Numbered from the stretch's first letter, positions 27,692-36,781 are shown. The stretch: DNA of 51,697 nucleotides from Clostridiales bacterium (GCA_017617525.1 JAFZWA010000014.1:1-51697), one strand, 5' to 3'. Numbers and translations: made by a program. The notes: generated by a model from the letters alone, not told the origin.

Positions 27692-27832
27692 TCAATCAAA
27701 GCGTTTCACAAGTGCTTTTCCATAATTATTCATTCGCAGACAATGTTTTGCATCGCGTGTCTTAATGACGGCGACTGTGGCTGTGGCTGATGTCATATAG
27801 GCTGTTGTCCAGTTTGTAATGTTGATTCTCAT
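27692..27832 (-). CDS. 46-residue peptide gene, function unknown
   Basis: A short frame encodes a 46-residue, basic peptide starting MRINITNWTTAYM, with an Ala/Thr/Val stretch in the middle (TSATATVAVIK) and a Lys/Arg-rich C terminus. It has no convincing signal peptide and a single Cys. Support for reality: GGAG 10 nt upstream of the ATG, a promoter pair and dyad ahead of it, and a strong terminator 30 nt behind it, so it forms a complete stand-alone transcription unit. It could be a regulatory or signalling peptide, a toxin, or the coding part of a small RNA. Confidence 0.6.
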   Translation of the reverse strand: MRINITNWTTAYMTSATATVAVIKTRDAKHCLRMNNYGKALVKRFD

Positions 27833-27886
27833 TTGCGAAACGCTCCTTTCTTTAGAATTTAGTGTGTTTATCTTTCGATATACATT

Positions 27887-27941
27887 ACTTTAGCACTATG
27901 ATTTTCATTTGTCAGTATACTCACGGTATAATTTTCAACAA
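27887..27941 (-). promoter_or_regulatory. Tandem promoters and TATAC/GTATA dyad of the 46-residue peptide gene
   Basis: Minus strand: TTGTTG-16 nt-TATACT (27941-27914) and CTGACA-17 nt-TAAAGT (27915-27887). The dyad TATAC-N5-GTATA at 27916-27930 sits between the -35 and -10 of the first and touches the -35 of the second. It is well placed as an operator, perhaps for the neighbouring XRE protein. Confidence 0.5.
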
Positions 27942-27961
27942 TATTTTTCTACCATTGCTAC

Positions 27962-28420
27962 TTACTCGTTATAGTACATGTACATATCGAGCTCAGAATC
28001 ATTCTCGATGTCCATGAAAACGACCAGGGTACCGCTCTTACAATAACCTACGATGACCCAGGATGTAGCGGACGGATCCGGGACGAGCTTCTGTCCGGAG
28101 AAAAGAGAATACTTCTCGATGTTATAGTCCTTCAGCTCGATCTCGTGGTAGTCATCTCCGAGAGTATTGTTCATCAGTACGATCAGCTCGTTGATGTGAT
28201 CGGCGGTGTCGACTCCGAACTTCGCCTCAAATCCCGTTCTGTTGAAAAGAGAGCCGTAAGCGACATACTCTTTCAGGTCGCAGTAACTCGGGATATCGAT
28301 ACCTGTCTTTCTTTCGATGACCGCCATCTTTCTGTCGCGGATGAAGAAGAAAGCGAGAACGCCTCCGAGGATCACTAAAAGCACGATAAGAGCGATGACC
28401 ATTTTATTGTTTTTCATCAT
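27962..28420 (-). CDS. Membrane-anchored hypothetical protein
   Basis: 152 residues: one N-terminal TM helix (about residues 7-27) followed by an extracytoplasmic domain of about 120 residues without a family I recognise. The start overlaps the end of tatD by 4 bp, so translation is coupled to metG-tatD. No Cys near the end of the TM segment, so it is an anchored protein rather than a lipoprotein. Confidence 0.7.
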   Translation of the reverse strand: MMKNNKMVIALIVLLVILGGVLAFFFIRDRKMAVIERKTGIDIPSYCDLKEYVAYGSLFNRTGFEAKFGVDTADHINELIVLMNNTLGDDYHEIELKDYNIEKYSLFSGQKLVPDPSATSWVIVGYCKSGTLVVFMDIENDSELDMYMYYNE

Positions 28421-29226
28421 GTATCCTTTCCGAAAAGACGCTGCGCGTTCTCGGTCGTGATCCTTGCCATTTCTTCGACAGAGATCTCTTTAAGGCGCGC
28501 CATCTCCTCCACTACATACTTAACGTAAGCCGGTTCATTTCTATGTCCTCTGAACGGTACCGGTGTCATATACGGCGAGTCCGTTTCGACCAGAAGTCGG
28601 TCGAGCGGGCACATACGGATGACGTCCGGTGCTTTTCGAGCATTCTTAAACGTGATCGGTCCGTCGAAGCCGAGGTAAAAGCCCATATCCAGAAGGATCT
28701 TGGCGGTCTCGACAGATCCGGAGAAGCAATGCAGTACACCCGGTGTCTCACGAAGGAGCTTCTGCTCGGAAAGAGACTTGAGGATGAAAAGCGTGTCTTC
28801 GCAGGCATCTCTTTCGTGGATGATCGCCGGCAGATCGTATCTGTAGGCAAGTCCCATCTGATAGATGAACGCCATGGCTTCGGCCGCCGGAGACGCGTCG
28901 TCGTAATGGTAATCCATGCCGATCTCACCGACCGCGACGATCCCCAGTTCATCCTTTTTCTTGAGCCACTGCTCCATCTGCCACTTCGACTCGTCGTCAA
29001 AGGTCGTGGCCACTTCCGGATGCACGCCCACCGCACAGGAGAGCTTGACGCCGCAGTCCTTCTTCGCCTCACGAAGATCCATATTGATCTTACTGTCATG
29101 GAGCTCCGAGCTCGCCAGAAGGATATGCGTTACACCCGCGTTTTTCGCATTTTCAAGTACAGCATCGATGTCGTCTTTATATTCTTCACGCCAGTTCAGA
29201 TGAGCATGCGTGTCAAAAATCTCCAT
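28417..29226 (-). CDS. tatD: TatD-family metal-dependent hydrolase
   Basis: TatD proteins are TIM-barrel enzymes with DNase or D-aminoacyl-tRNA deacylase activities. Metal-binding motifs: DTHAHL (H7, H9), GEIGMDYH, the HCFSGS motif, and ETDSPYM near the C terminus. 269 residues, normal length. The metG-tatD pair, separated by 3 bp, is a conserved neighbourhood in Firmicutes. Confidence 0.93.
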   Translation of the reverse strand: MEIFDTHAHLNWREEYKDDIDAVLENAKNAGVTHILLASSELHDSKINMDLREAKKDCGVKLSCAVGVHPEVATTFDDESKWQMEQWLKKKDELGIVAVGEIGMDYHYDDASPAAEAMAFIYQMGLAYRYDLPAIIHERDACEDTLFILKSLSEQKLLRETPGVLHCFSGSVETAKILLDMGFYLGFDGPITFKNARKAPDVIRMCPLDRLLVETDSPYMTPVPFRGHRNEPAYVKYVVEEMARLKEISVEEMARITTENAQRLFGKDT

Positions 29227-29229
29227 CGA

Positions 29230-31173
29230 TCAGGACACCTCCGCGCCCGGTTCTACGCCCTCCGGTACCGACAGAAGCGCGTAATCGCCGTTCGGTTTTT
29301 CGGCACAGAGGATCATGCCGTAAGAGTCAAATCCGCGAAGCTTTCTCGGCGCGAGATTGGCAACCCAAACGACCATCTTGCCGACCATCTCTTCCGGAGT
29401 ATAGTACTGCGCGATACCGGAAAGTACCTGCATCTTTCTGTCGCCGACATCCAGCTGCATGCGAAGGAGCTTATCTGCCTTCGGTACCTTCTCACACTCG
29501 AGGACCTTTGCCGCGCGAAGCTCGAGCTTGGCAAAATCGTCGTAAACGATCTCGTCCTTATGCTCGAGAACCTTGCCCTTTGCTGCCTCAAGAGCCGCTT
29601 CGGAGATCTTGGAAAGTTCTTCCATCTCTTTTTCCATATCAAGACGCGGGAAAAGCACTTCTCCCTTTTGTACGGTTACATTCTTGGAAAGAGCGCCGAT
29701 CTCGCCGGACTTTTCCCATGTGGTCTGATCTTCCGCAGCGCCGATCTGCTTCCAGATCTCCGGGCAGGAATTCGGCATTACAGGATTCAGAAGGATCGAG
29801 CAGACACGAACTGTGTCGAGAAGGTTATAAAGAACTGTCGCCAGTCTGGCCTTCTTGCTCTCGTCCTTAGCGAGTACCCACGGAGCGGTCTCGTCGATGT
29901 ACTTGTTCGCGCGGGCGATGACCTTGAAGATCTCGGCCAGTGCGTTTGCGATATGCAGGTCGCCGTAGTTCTGCTCAACGAACGGCTTCAGTGCTTTTGT
30001 CATCGAAATGAGCTCATCATCGAGCGGATCGGACTCGCGGTCTTCCGGAAGCGTTCCGTCGAAATACTTGATCGCCATCGCGACAGTTCTGGAAACGAGG
30101 TTTCCGAGGTCGTTCGCGAGGTCATTGTTGATCCTCTGAACCATCTGCTCATTGGAGAACGGGCAGTCCGCGCCGAAAGGCATCTCGCGGAGGAGATGAT
30201 AACGGACGGCATCTACACCGTAGCGGTCAGCAAGGATAAACGGATCGATGACGTTACCTGTGGACTTACCCATCTTCGCGCCGCCGAATGTGATCCAGCC
30301 GTGACCGTAGATATGCTTCGGAAGCGGAATATCCAGAGCCATCAGCATTGCCGGCCAGATGAGAGAGTGGAAACGGATGATCTCTTTGGCCATGACATGG
30401 ATGTCCGCCGGCCAGTACTTTTCGAAATCGTTATACGTCGAGTTACCGTAACCAAGTGCCGTGATATAGTTGGAAAGAGCGTCGATCCATACGTATACGA
30501 CGTGCTTCTCATCGAAGGATACCGGAATACCCCACTTAAAGCTCGTTCTGGAAACGCACAGGTCCTCAAGGCCCGGCTTGATGAAGTTGTTGATCATCTC
30601 GTTGACACGGGACTTCGGCTCGAGGAAGTTTCTCTCCTCGTCAAGAAGCAGTGCTTCGAGCTTATCGGAGAACTCGGAAAGCTTAAAGAAGTAAGCCTCT
30701 TCTTCCGCGTCTACGACTTCACGTCCGCAGTCCGGGCACTTGCCGTCTTTGAGCTGGCTCTCTGTCCAGAAAGACTCACACGGTGTGCAGTACTTGCCGA
30801 CGTATTTGCTCTTATAGATATATCCCTTGTCGTAAAGATCCTTGAAGATCTTCTGAACGGACTCAACGTGGTACGGGTCTGTTGTTCTGATGAAACGGTC
30901 GTATGTGATGTCGAGGCGCTCCCAGAGTTTTTTGAAGTTAGCGACGATCTCGTCAACATAAGCTTGCGGTGTAACGCCTGCTTCCTGTGCCTTCTTCTCG
31001 ATCTTCTGGCCGTGCTCATCGGTTCCCGTTAAGAACATGACATCGTAGCCCTGCATTCGCTTATATCTGGAGACCACGTCGCAAGCAAGTGTTGTGTAGC
31101 AATGACCAACATGCGGATTGCCGGACGGGTAATAGATCGGGGTCGTGATGTAAAACTTTTCTTTATTGCACAT
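29230..31173 (-). CDS. metG: Methionyl-tRNA synthetase with C-terminal tRNA-binding domain
   Basis: Class I synthetase charging tRNA-Met. HIGH motif is HVGH (residues 21-24) and the KMSKS equivalent is KMGKS near residue 300. The zinc knuckle includes CTPCESF and CPDCG. The last ~110 residues form the EMAP-II-like OB fold (YDDFAKLELRAAKVLECEKVPKADKLL). 647 residues, typical of Firmicutes. Preceded by GGAGG and a strong promoter; I see no T-box in the short leader. Confidence 0.97.
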   Translation of the reverse strand: MCNKEKFYITTPIYYPSGNPHVGHCYTTLACDVVSRYKRMQGYDVMFLTGTDEHGQKIEKKAQEAGVTPQAYVDEIVANFKKLWERLDITYDRFIRTTDPYHVESVQKIFKDLYDKGYIYKSKYVGKYCTPCESFWTESQLKDGKCPDCGREVVDAEEEAYFFKLSEFSDKLEALLLDEERNFLEPKSRVNEMINNFIKPGLEDLCVSRTSFKWGIPVSFDEKHVVYVWIDALSNYITALGYGNSTYNDFEKYWPADIHVMAKEIIRFHSLIWPAMLMALDIPLPKHIYGHGWITFGGAKMGKSTGNVIDPFILADRYGVDAVRYHLLREMPFGADCPFSNEQMVQRINNDLANDLGNLVSRTVAMAIKYFDGTLPEDRESDPLDDELISMTKALKPFVEQNYGDLHIANALAEIFKVIARANKYIDETAPWVLAKDESKKARLATVLYNLLDTVRVCSILLNPVMPNSCPEIWKQIGAAEDQTTWEKSGEIGALSKNVTVQKGEVLFPRLDMEKEMEELSKISEAALEAAKGKVLEHKDEIVYDDFAKLELRAAKVLECEKVPKADKLLRMQLDVGDRKMQVLSGIAQYYTPEEMVGKMVVWVANLAPRKLRGFDSYGMILCAEKPNGDYALLSVPEGVEPGAEVS

Positions 31174-31213
31174 AATTATATGCGCCTCCTTCTTTTGCTG
31201 AATGCATTTAATG

Positions 31214-31243
31214 ATTATAACAACTTTATATAGGAAAAATCAA
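31214..31243 (-). promoter_or_regulatory. Promoter of metG-tatD operon
   Basis: TTGATT, 18 nt, TATAAT on the minus strand, with the start site about 35 nt before the metG start codon. Confidence 0.75.
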
Positions 31244-31261
31244 CGTGAGCCACGACCGCCG

Positions 31262-31750
31262 TCAGTGGATAATGTATGTGTACGCAGAAAGCACCACGAC
31301 ATTCAGGACGATCAGTTGTATCAGCACGAGGATCAACTCCCAGACAAAAAGCTTCAGGAGTTTGTCATGAATCGCAAGCCTTACAAGCGGAATCGTGAAA
31401 AGCACACATAAGACGATATAGAAGATAAGCGGTCCCGGGCTTTCCTGATACGGAGTCACTTCCCGCTTCTCTGTCTGAGAATCCGTCTCATCGGCAGGAT
31501 CGGTAATCTTATGCGAATCGGCATCAAAAGAATCGGAATACTCTTCAATGGAATCGAGCACATCATTGACAGCAAGGTTGTGTTCTTTTACCGGCTTTGC
31601 AGTCGACATTATTTCGGCTTGTTCGCGGTAATGCTGATTCATAGAAAGCATCTTCTGCGCACTGATCACGACGGAGAAGATGACAAAACCTACCCAGAAG
31701 GCAAAGATCGTCCAGATATATGCTTTTCTCACCTTCGGATCAGAAAACAT
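31262..31750 (-). CDS. Three-TM membrane protein of unknown function
   Basis: 162 residues. One TM helix near the N terminus (about residues 11-31), a ~70-residue acidic loop rich in Asp/Ser/Glu, and two C-terminal TM helices (about 107-128 and 135-158). No family recognised. Its start overlaps the nitrilase stop by 11 bp, so the two are co-expressed. Confidence 0.7.
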   Translation of the reverse strand: MFSDPKVRKAYIWTIFAFWVGFVIFSVVISAQKMLSMNQHYREQAEIMSTAKPVKEHNLAVNDVLDSIEEYSDSFDADSHKITDPADETDSQTEKREVTPYQESPGPLIFYIVLCVLFTIPLVRLAIHDKLLKLFVWELILVLIQLIVLNVVVLSAYTYIIH

Positions 31751-32582
31751 GACTCTCTCCTTTCCCCGAGATCAGCTTTTCGGAAAAAGAGATCCTGCCC
31801 TTTTCGCCGAAATCCGGCTCGCTGCCCTTGAGATCATAAACAAGGATCGCCTCCTGGCCGGGTTTTACCTCGACCAGTGTTCTTCCCGAACGGTCATAAA
31901 GCGCCGTCGGCGCCGTCTGATGCGGGAATGTCGTATTGCATGTAAGCGTATAGGTCACGTTTTCTACCGCGCGGGTACGGATATGCCCGCGGATCAGGTT
32001 ATATCTGTCCGGATCCTCACGGTCAGTCACGTCATAGAACAAGATGATGTTCAGATTCGTTTTTCCTTTATAAAGCTCACGGAAATACTCCGGGAATCGC
32101 ACTTCAAAACAGATGCGCACTCCGACTCGGATGCCGTCTACATCAAAGATACCGGGTTCCTCACCTGCCGAGAAATTCTCCGCGTCCCAGCCCCAGAGAG
32201 CTCGCTTGCTGTAGCGTTCCACCTGACCCTGCGGAGTAAATACCAAAGCTGTGTTATAGAACATATTCTCGGTGGCCGGAGCATCGCCCATGAGAGGCGC
32301 GTCCCACACCGTGCATTCTTCTTTGACGATCGTTCCGATCAGGACATAGATATCGTGGCACCAGGCCGCCTCGGCGATCGCCTGATGTGCTTTTTCCACG
32401 GCATCAAAATTGATCTTATGTACGGAGTCGATGTCTCTCGGAGGGTACCCTGTCACGGAGCATTCCGGGCACACTAAAAGCCGCACCCCGCCTTTTGCCG
32501 CGCGTTCGATCGCGCGAAGGATGTGATCGCAGTTCTTTTCGACATCACCACAAACGGGAAACTGATATGCGGCAATCTTCAT
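31740..32582 (-). CDS. Carbon-nitrogen hydrolase (nitrilase superfamily)
   Basis: 280 residues with the catalytic triad visible: Glu40 in CPECSVTGYPP, Lys126 in RYSKRALWG, Cys158 in VRICFEVRFPE. The substrate is not evident; the superfamily covers amidases, carbamoylases and nitrilases. Upstream TATAAT lies at 32676-32681. First gene of a two-gene unit with the three-TM protein. Confidence 0.88.
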   Translation of the reverse strand: MKIAAYQFPVCGDVEKNCDHILRAIERAAKGGVRLLVCPECSVTGYPPRDIDSVHKINFDAVEKAHQAIAEAAWCHDIYVLIGTIVKEECTVWDAPLMGDAPATENMFYNTALVFTPQGQVERYSKRALWGWDAENFSAGEEPGIFDVDGIRVGVRICFEVRFPEYFRELYKGKTNLNIILFYDVTDREDPDRYNLIRGHIRTRAVENVTYTLTCNTTFPHQTAPTALYDRSGRTLVEVKPGQEAILVYDLKGSEPDFGEKGRISFSEKLISGKGESHVF

Positions 32583-32675
32583 GGTCTACTCCTAAATTCG
32601 TCCCGGCACGACACAAGCCGGCTCCCTGCTTTACCCGTTCCTTTGCACCTGCATGTGCTTTGTCCCACTGCGAAA

Positions 32676-32681
32676 ATTATA
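32676..32681 (-). promoter_or_regulatory. -10 element of the nitrilase gene
   Basis: TATAAT on the minus strand; the matching -35 (ATTCAA at 16 nt) is weak. The ~90-nt leader contains a small CCGGC/GCCGG hairpin. Confidence 0.4.
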
Positions 32682-32787
32682 ACGTAAATCCGCCTTCTTG
32701 AATACCTTAGCGTCAAAGCAATACGAACCTCACGATTATATGATAAAATATGAAAGACATTTTAGAAATCGGGGATGGGAATTAGAC

Positions 32788-33588
32788 ATGTCAGAAAACG
32801 GCGAAAAGCTGATCAACAGAAGGTGCAGAGTCTGTGGCGGAGAGATCCGAAACGACTATCTTTCCGCGTCTTGTGTCTGCGCGAACTGCGGCAACAAATG
32901 GCCGATGCAGGAAATGCTTCCGGACTACGCGTCGCACGCTTCCACGGTCGAAAAGATCAAGCAGGCAAGATGCCTCATGGATGAAAAGCCGGACGTGACC
33001 AAGATCTCTCAGGCAAAGCTTCTTCTTCATCAGGCATCTACGGAATGCTTACACCCGGATCCCGTTTCCGCCGAACTTCTTAAGGCTTGTAAAGACGGCA
33101 TCAAGGAGACCGAAGATCTCCGTCACTACGCAGTTGCCGTTTCCCACATGGAGAAAAAGAACTATCGCCAGGCCCTTTCTGAATTCGAAAGGATCCCGAA
33201 TTTCCGTGACTCAAGTAAACTCATCGAAGACTGTAAGGTCCTCGCGGTAAAAGACAAAAAGAAACAGATCCCGATCGCCATCGCGATCGGTCTGGTCATC
33301 CCGATCGTTCTCGGTGTCCTTCTTTATGAGAAGACGCCTGTGCCGATCTGGGCGATCATCCCCATCTGCCTTGCGCTTGCGGCAGGCTGCTCGTACGCGG
33401 TCTATCTTGAAAACACGCTTTCCATCGTCATCATCGTAGCGTCATTCCTGTCCGCCGTACCGCTGATCCTGTTCATGATTCTGGCATATGGATATGGTAT
33501 GGATTCAGGACCCGCCGCGACGATTGCCATCGGCGCTCCGGTCGCGTTAGTTGCAGCGGCGGCATTTAACTCGAAGCCGGGAAAGTAG
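32788..33588 (+). CDS. Zinc-ribbon, helical-repeat and four-TM protein
   Basis: I start at MSENGEKLINRR (266 residues), because a TATGAT-like -10 lies just upstream and would exclude the longer frame. C13-x2-C16 and C31-x2-C34 form a zinc ribbon. A TPR-like helical region (about residues 50-170, ending YRQALSEFERIPNFRDSSKLIEDC) is followed by four TM helices in the last 90 residues. Same general design (zinc ribbon + TPR-like) as the array at 46976-51680 but with a membrane part. First gene of a rightward group ending with the SDR. Confidence 0.7.
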   Translation: MSENGEKLINRRCRVCGGEIRNDYLSASCVCANCGNKWPMQEMLPDYASHASTVEKIKQARCLMDEKPDVTKISQAKLLLHQASTECLHPDPVSAELLKACKDGIKETEDLRHYAVAVSHMEKKNYRQALSEFERIPNFRDSSKLIEDCKVLAVKDKKKQIPIAIAIGLVIPIVLGVLLYEKTPVPIWAIIPICLALAAGCSYAVYLENTLSIVIIVASFLSAVPLILFMILAYGYGMDSGPAATIAIGAPVALVAAAAFNSKPGK

Positions 33589-33600
33589 AATTATAAGCAT

Positions 33601-34434
33601 ATGCTCTTTATCGTCTGTGCTCTTTCATGTGAGGCCAAACCTCTGATCTCCGCCCTTTCTCTTCGAAAGGATACTTTCGGGTGTCCGTATGACACGTTCT
33701 TTGCAGAAGACAGTTCCGTGGTTCTTACGGTCTCCGGCATGGGCACCGTGCTCGCCGCGTCCGCGACGACCTATCTTCTGACGCGTTTCGGCTTTTCTCC
33801 CGAGAAGGATTTTCTGATCAACTTCGGTTCCTGCGCCGGAAAAGAGCCGGGCTTTCATCTGATCAACAAGATCACCGACGAAGCGACCGAAAGAAGCTTT
33901 TATCCCGACATGCTCTACGATCTTTCCGCCTGCGGTCTTCCCGCTTCTTCGGAAAAAGCACTTGTCACGGTCAACAAGGTCGTCGCTTCCCTGGCAGACC
34001 CGAACGTTCTATACGAGATGGAGGCCTCCGCGGTATTCCTTGCGGCGTCGCGTTTTATTCCTCCTCACCGCATGGTCTTTTTGAAATACGTTTCCGATTC
34101 CGGTACAGACGATCCGAAGAAGATCACATCAGCCATGCTCCAGGAGGGCGCAGAAAAGCAGGTTCCCAAGGTGCTATCCGTCCTGGATCATCTGAAGACG
34201 ATCGTTGAAGACGATTATGCCATCGACGAAGATCTTTTCATCAACACGTTCCTGAACTTAAAGGCCAGCGAGACCATGCGTCATGAGCTGCGCCAGCTGT
34301 TCCGCTACGCAAAAGCCGAAGGCATCGATATGGAAAAGATCCTTTCCGATATGGAAAATGAGGGACTTTTTCCCGTAAACTCCAAGCGCGAGGGAAAGGA
34401 GGTCATCGATGTCATCCGACAAAGGCTCATTTAA
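33601..34434 (+). CDS. Nucleoside phosphorylase/MTA-SAH nucleosidase-like protein
   Basis: 277 residues. The first ~190 show the PNP/MTAN fold hallmarks: VSGMGTVLAA, INFGSCAG and YEMEASAVFLAA with the Met-Glu pair that contacts ribose. An ~85-residue helical C-terminal extension follows. The stop overlaps the start of the SPL-family gene by 26 bp. The expected substrate is a nucleoside; 5'-deoxyadenosine or 5'-methylthioadenosine would suit a radical-SAM partner, but this is inference. Confidence 0.72.
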   Translation: MLFIVCALSCEAKPLISALSLRKDTFGCPYDTFFAEDSSVVLTVSGMGTVLAASATTYLLTRFGFSPEKDFLINFGSCAGKEPGFHLINKITDEATERSFYPDMLYDLSACGLPASSEKALVTVNKVVASLADPNVLYEMEASAVFLAASRFIPPHRMVFLKYVSDSGTDDPKKITSAMLQEGAEKQVPKVLSVLDHLKTIVEDDYAIDEDLFINTFLNLKASETMRHELRQLFRYAKAEGIDMEKILSDMENEGLFPVNSKREGKEVIDVIRQRLI

Positions 34435-35437
34435 CTTTCCCTTCTCGCATATCTATGTCGAAGAAAAGGTAATGGACAGTGATCTGACCAAGAGCATCCT
34501 GTCCCGCTACAAGAGATCGGTCGTCATCCCGATCTCCCACTATAAGGACGTCTTCAACCGTCCACGCCAGAGCTTTTACCATCAAAAAACAGCTCCGATG
34601 CTGATCCTTGCCAAGAACACCGGATCGTCCGTCTTTAAGGGCGCTCCGGTCTGCCAGGATTTCGGATATGACCACTTTTACTACACTTCCTGCGCGAGAA
34701 ACTGCATCTTCGACTGTGAATACTGCTACCTTCGCGGCATGTACGGCTCAGGTAACGTCGTAGTTTTCGTCAATATCGAAGACACCTTCGCCGAGGTCGA
34801 AGATCTTTTAAAAGAGCATCCCGTATATCTCTGCGTTTCTTTTGATACCGACCTTATGGCGCTGGAGAACATCACGGGATTTGTTTCCCGCTGGGCAGAG
34901 TTTACAAAGGCACACGAAGATCTCACCATCGAGATCCGTACCAAATCCTTCCGAAAGGATCTTTTCGATAAGATCGCTCCTTGTGACCGTGTGATCTTCG
35001 CGTACACGCTTTCTCCGCAGGAGATCATCGACAAGTACGAAAAGAAGACCGCTTCCCTTTCTGAAAGATTATCCGCGGCATCCTGCGCCATGGAAAAAGG
35101 GTTTCCGGTAAGACTCTGTTTTGACCCGCTGATCTACGTCAAAAACTGGAATGATTTATATGCGTCAATGTTTTCTGAAGTCAAAAAAAGTATCGACGTA
35201 CGTCAATTAAAGGATGTCAGTGTCGGTTCTTTCCGTATCTCTTCCGAGTACATCAAGAAGATCCGAAAAGACTTCCCGGGCTCTTCGATCTGCCAGTTCC
35301 CTTACGAAAACGTCAAAGGCTACATGCAGTACCCGGAAAACATTAAAAACGAGATGGAAAATACCCTTGTAACACTGTTACAAACCTTGATATCTGAAGG
35401 AAAGATCTATAGAATCGAAAGTGATGGCAAACAATAA
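34409..35437 (+). CDS. splB: Spore photoproduct lyase family radical-SAM protein
   Basis: 342 residues with the spaced cluster motif C99-x3-C103-x2-C106 (an extra Cys at 95) that marks SPL-type radical SAM enzymes. SPL reverts the 5-thyminyl-dihydrothymine lesion in spore DNA. C142 could be the H-donor cysteine, although its spacing to the cluster is shorter than in Bacillus. AGGAGG precedes the ATG at the right distance. Overlap with the phosphorylase-like gene argues for a joint function. The family also exists in non-sporulators, so the lesion specificity is not certain and the gene symbol is by family. Confidence 0.78.
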   Translation: MSSDKGSFNFPFSHIYVEEKVMDSDLTKSILSRYKRSVVIPISHYKDVFNRPRQSFYHQKTAPMLILAKNTGSSVFKGAPVCQDFGYDHFYYTSCARNCIFDCEYCYLRGMYGSGNVVVFVNIEDTFAEVEDLLKEHPVYLCVSFDTDLMALENITGFVSRWAEFTKAHEDLTIEIRTKSFRKDLFDKIAPCDRVIFAYTLSPQEIIDKYEKKTASLSERLSAASCAMEKGFPVRLCFDPLIYVKNWNDLYASMFSEVKKSIDVRQLKDVSVGSFRISSEYIKKIRKDFPGSSICQFPYENVKGYMQYPENIKNEMENTLVTLLQTLISEGKIYRIESDGKQ

Positions 35438-35451
35438 AGGAGGAACTGAAA

Positions 35452-36060
35452 ATGAACGATATACGTATCAACAATCCACATCTGAAGAGACCGGAAGAGG
35501 TAAGAAACTGCCCCAAGTGTGGCGCGCGGCTTCTCTCCGAAGTCTGCCAGTTCTGCGGCACATATATCGGTGAAGTCGCGACCGGAGATCTGACTCCCGA
35601 GTATCCTCTTGTTGAGTGCAAAAACGGCAAGCTCGGTTTCTGGAACATCGGATTCCCCTTTATGTTCGGAGGCATCTTCCTGGGTGTTTCTCTTCCCATG
35701 TTGATCATCTTTCTGGCAACCGGATTTGCACCCTGGTATATTATACTCTTCTTCATTCCGTTCATTCTGATCGGTGTCATCTCCATCATCGTCGGAATCC
35801 GTGCTTACTTCCGCCACCTATCGGTCAAAAAGAACGGTGTCGTCCGTACAGGCGTTGTGTATGGCTATATGGATGACACGGTTGCCTATAACAACGTCAA
35901 CGCGCAAAAGATAAAGATCCTCCTGGATACTTCCGAAGGAAAGAAGTTCATCCTTCTTCCACTCGGAACTACCACAAAGCCTTATGAAGTCAACAGCGAA
36001 GTGCAGGTCATGCTTATGGGCAATAGCGCGATGATCCTGGACAAAGAGATCAAATGGTAA
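35452..36060 (+). CDS. Zinc-ribbon membrane protein
   Basis: 202 residues: zinc ribbon C20-x2-C23 / C32-x2-C35 (NCPKCG, VCQFCG), two TM helices (about residues 62-84 and 90-112), then a ~85-residue beta-rich cytoplasmic or extracytoplasmic domain resembling DUF3592 in outline. AAGGAGG lies 9 nt before the start. It follows splB by 14 bp. Confidence 0.7.
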   Translation: MNDIRINNPHLKRPEEVRNCPKCGARLLSEVCQFCGTYIGEVATGDLTPEYPLVECKNGKLGFWNIGFPFMFGGIFLGVSLPMLIIFLATGFAPWYIILFFIPFILIGVISIIVGIRAYFRHLSVKKNGVVRTGVVYGYMDDTVAYNNVNAQKIKILLDTSEGKKFILLPLGTTTKPYEVNSEVQVMLMGNSAMILDKEIKW

Positions 36061-36079
36061 ATCGGGAAAGGGAAAAGAA

Positions 36080-36781
36080 ATGACAAAGACCGCCATCGTC
36101 ACCGGAGCTTCTTCCGGAATCGGAAAAGCCATCTGTGAGACTCTCCTCAATATGGACTATGAAGTCTACGGAATCGGCCGTGATTTCAGCCACTCCGGGA
36201 ATATAGATGAGCATGTATCTTTTCACAAAGTCGAATTTGACCTGCTCGAGACATCCAAGATCGAGCCGACGATCCGGGGCATCTCAAAGGGAAAGACGAT
36301 CGATCTTCTCGTAAACTGCGCGGGAGTCGGCTTCTACGGACTTCACGATGAGATCAAGCCTGAGAATATCTCCGAGCTCGTCAGAACGAATCTCGAAGCT
36401 CCACTTCTTCTCTCGAATATCCTTCTTAAGAAACTGAAGGAAAGTAAAGGCACGATCCTCAACATCGCTTCCGTCACAGCCAACCAGAGCAACCCTCACG
36501 GAGCTGCTTACGGTGCGACAAAGGCAGGTCTTCTCAGTTTCGGCAAAAGTCTCTTTGATGAAGTAAGAAAACACGGTGTGAAGGTCACCACGATCCTTCC
36601 GGACATGACGGATACGAACCTATACAGAAACGCGGATTTCGAGGCATCGAAAGAAGAAAACGCACGACTCGTTCCACAGGACGTGGCCGATGCCGTGCGC
36701 TATATTCTGTCAGCTGATCCGCATATGGTCATCACGGAGTTCACCGTAAGACCACAGCTTCACCGTATCGATAAAAAGTGA
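36080..36781 (+). CDS. Short-chain dehydrogenase/reductase
   Basis: 233 residues with the Rossmann motif TGASSGIG, NCAG after beta-4, the catalytic Ser in NIASVTAN and Tyr/Lys in YGATKAG. Classical SDR; cofactor and substrate are not deducible. The C terminus lacks the longer substrate loop of many SDRs. It is the last gene of the rightward group and converges with the lipoprotein gene at 6 bp. Confidence 0.88.
   Translation: MTKTAIVTGASSGIGKAICETLLNMDYEVYGIGRDFSHSGNIDEHVSFHKVEFDLLETSKIEPTIRGISKGKTIDLLVNCAGVGFYGLHDEIKPENISELVRTNLEAPLLLSNILLKKLKESKGTILNIASVTANQSNPHGAAYGATKAGLLSFGKSLFDEVRKHGVKVTTILPDMTDTNLYRNADFEASKEENARLVPQDVADAVRYILSADPHMVITEFTVRPQLHRIDKK

Noticed and set aside
28543-31032. 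829-codon open frame on the plus strand opposite tatD and metG
   Set aside because: Both opposite genes have full family motifs. The frame is an antisense shadow resulting from codon usage poor in TTA, CTA and TCA; its translation has no recognisable domain.
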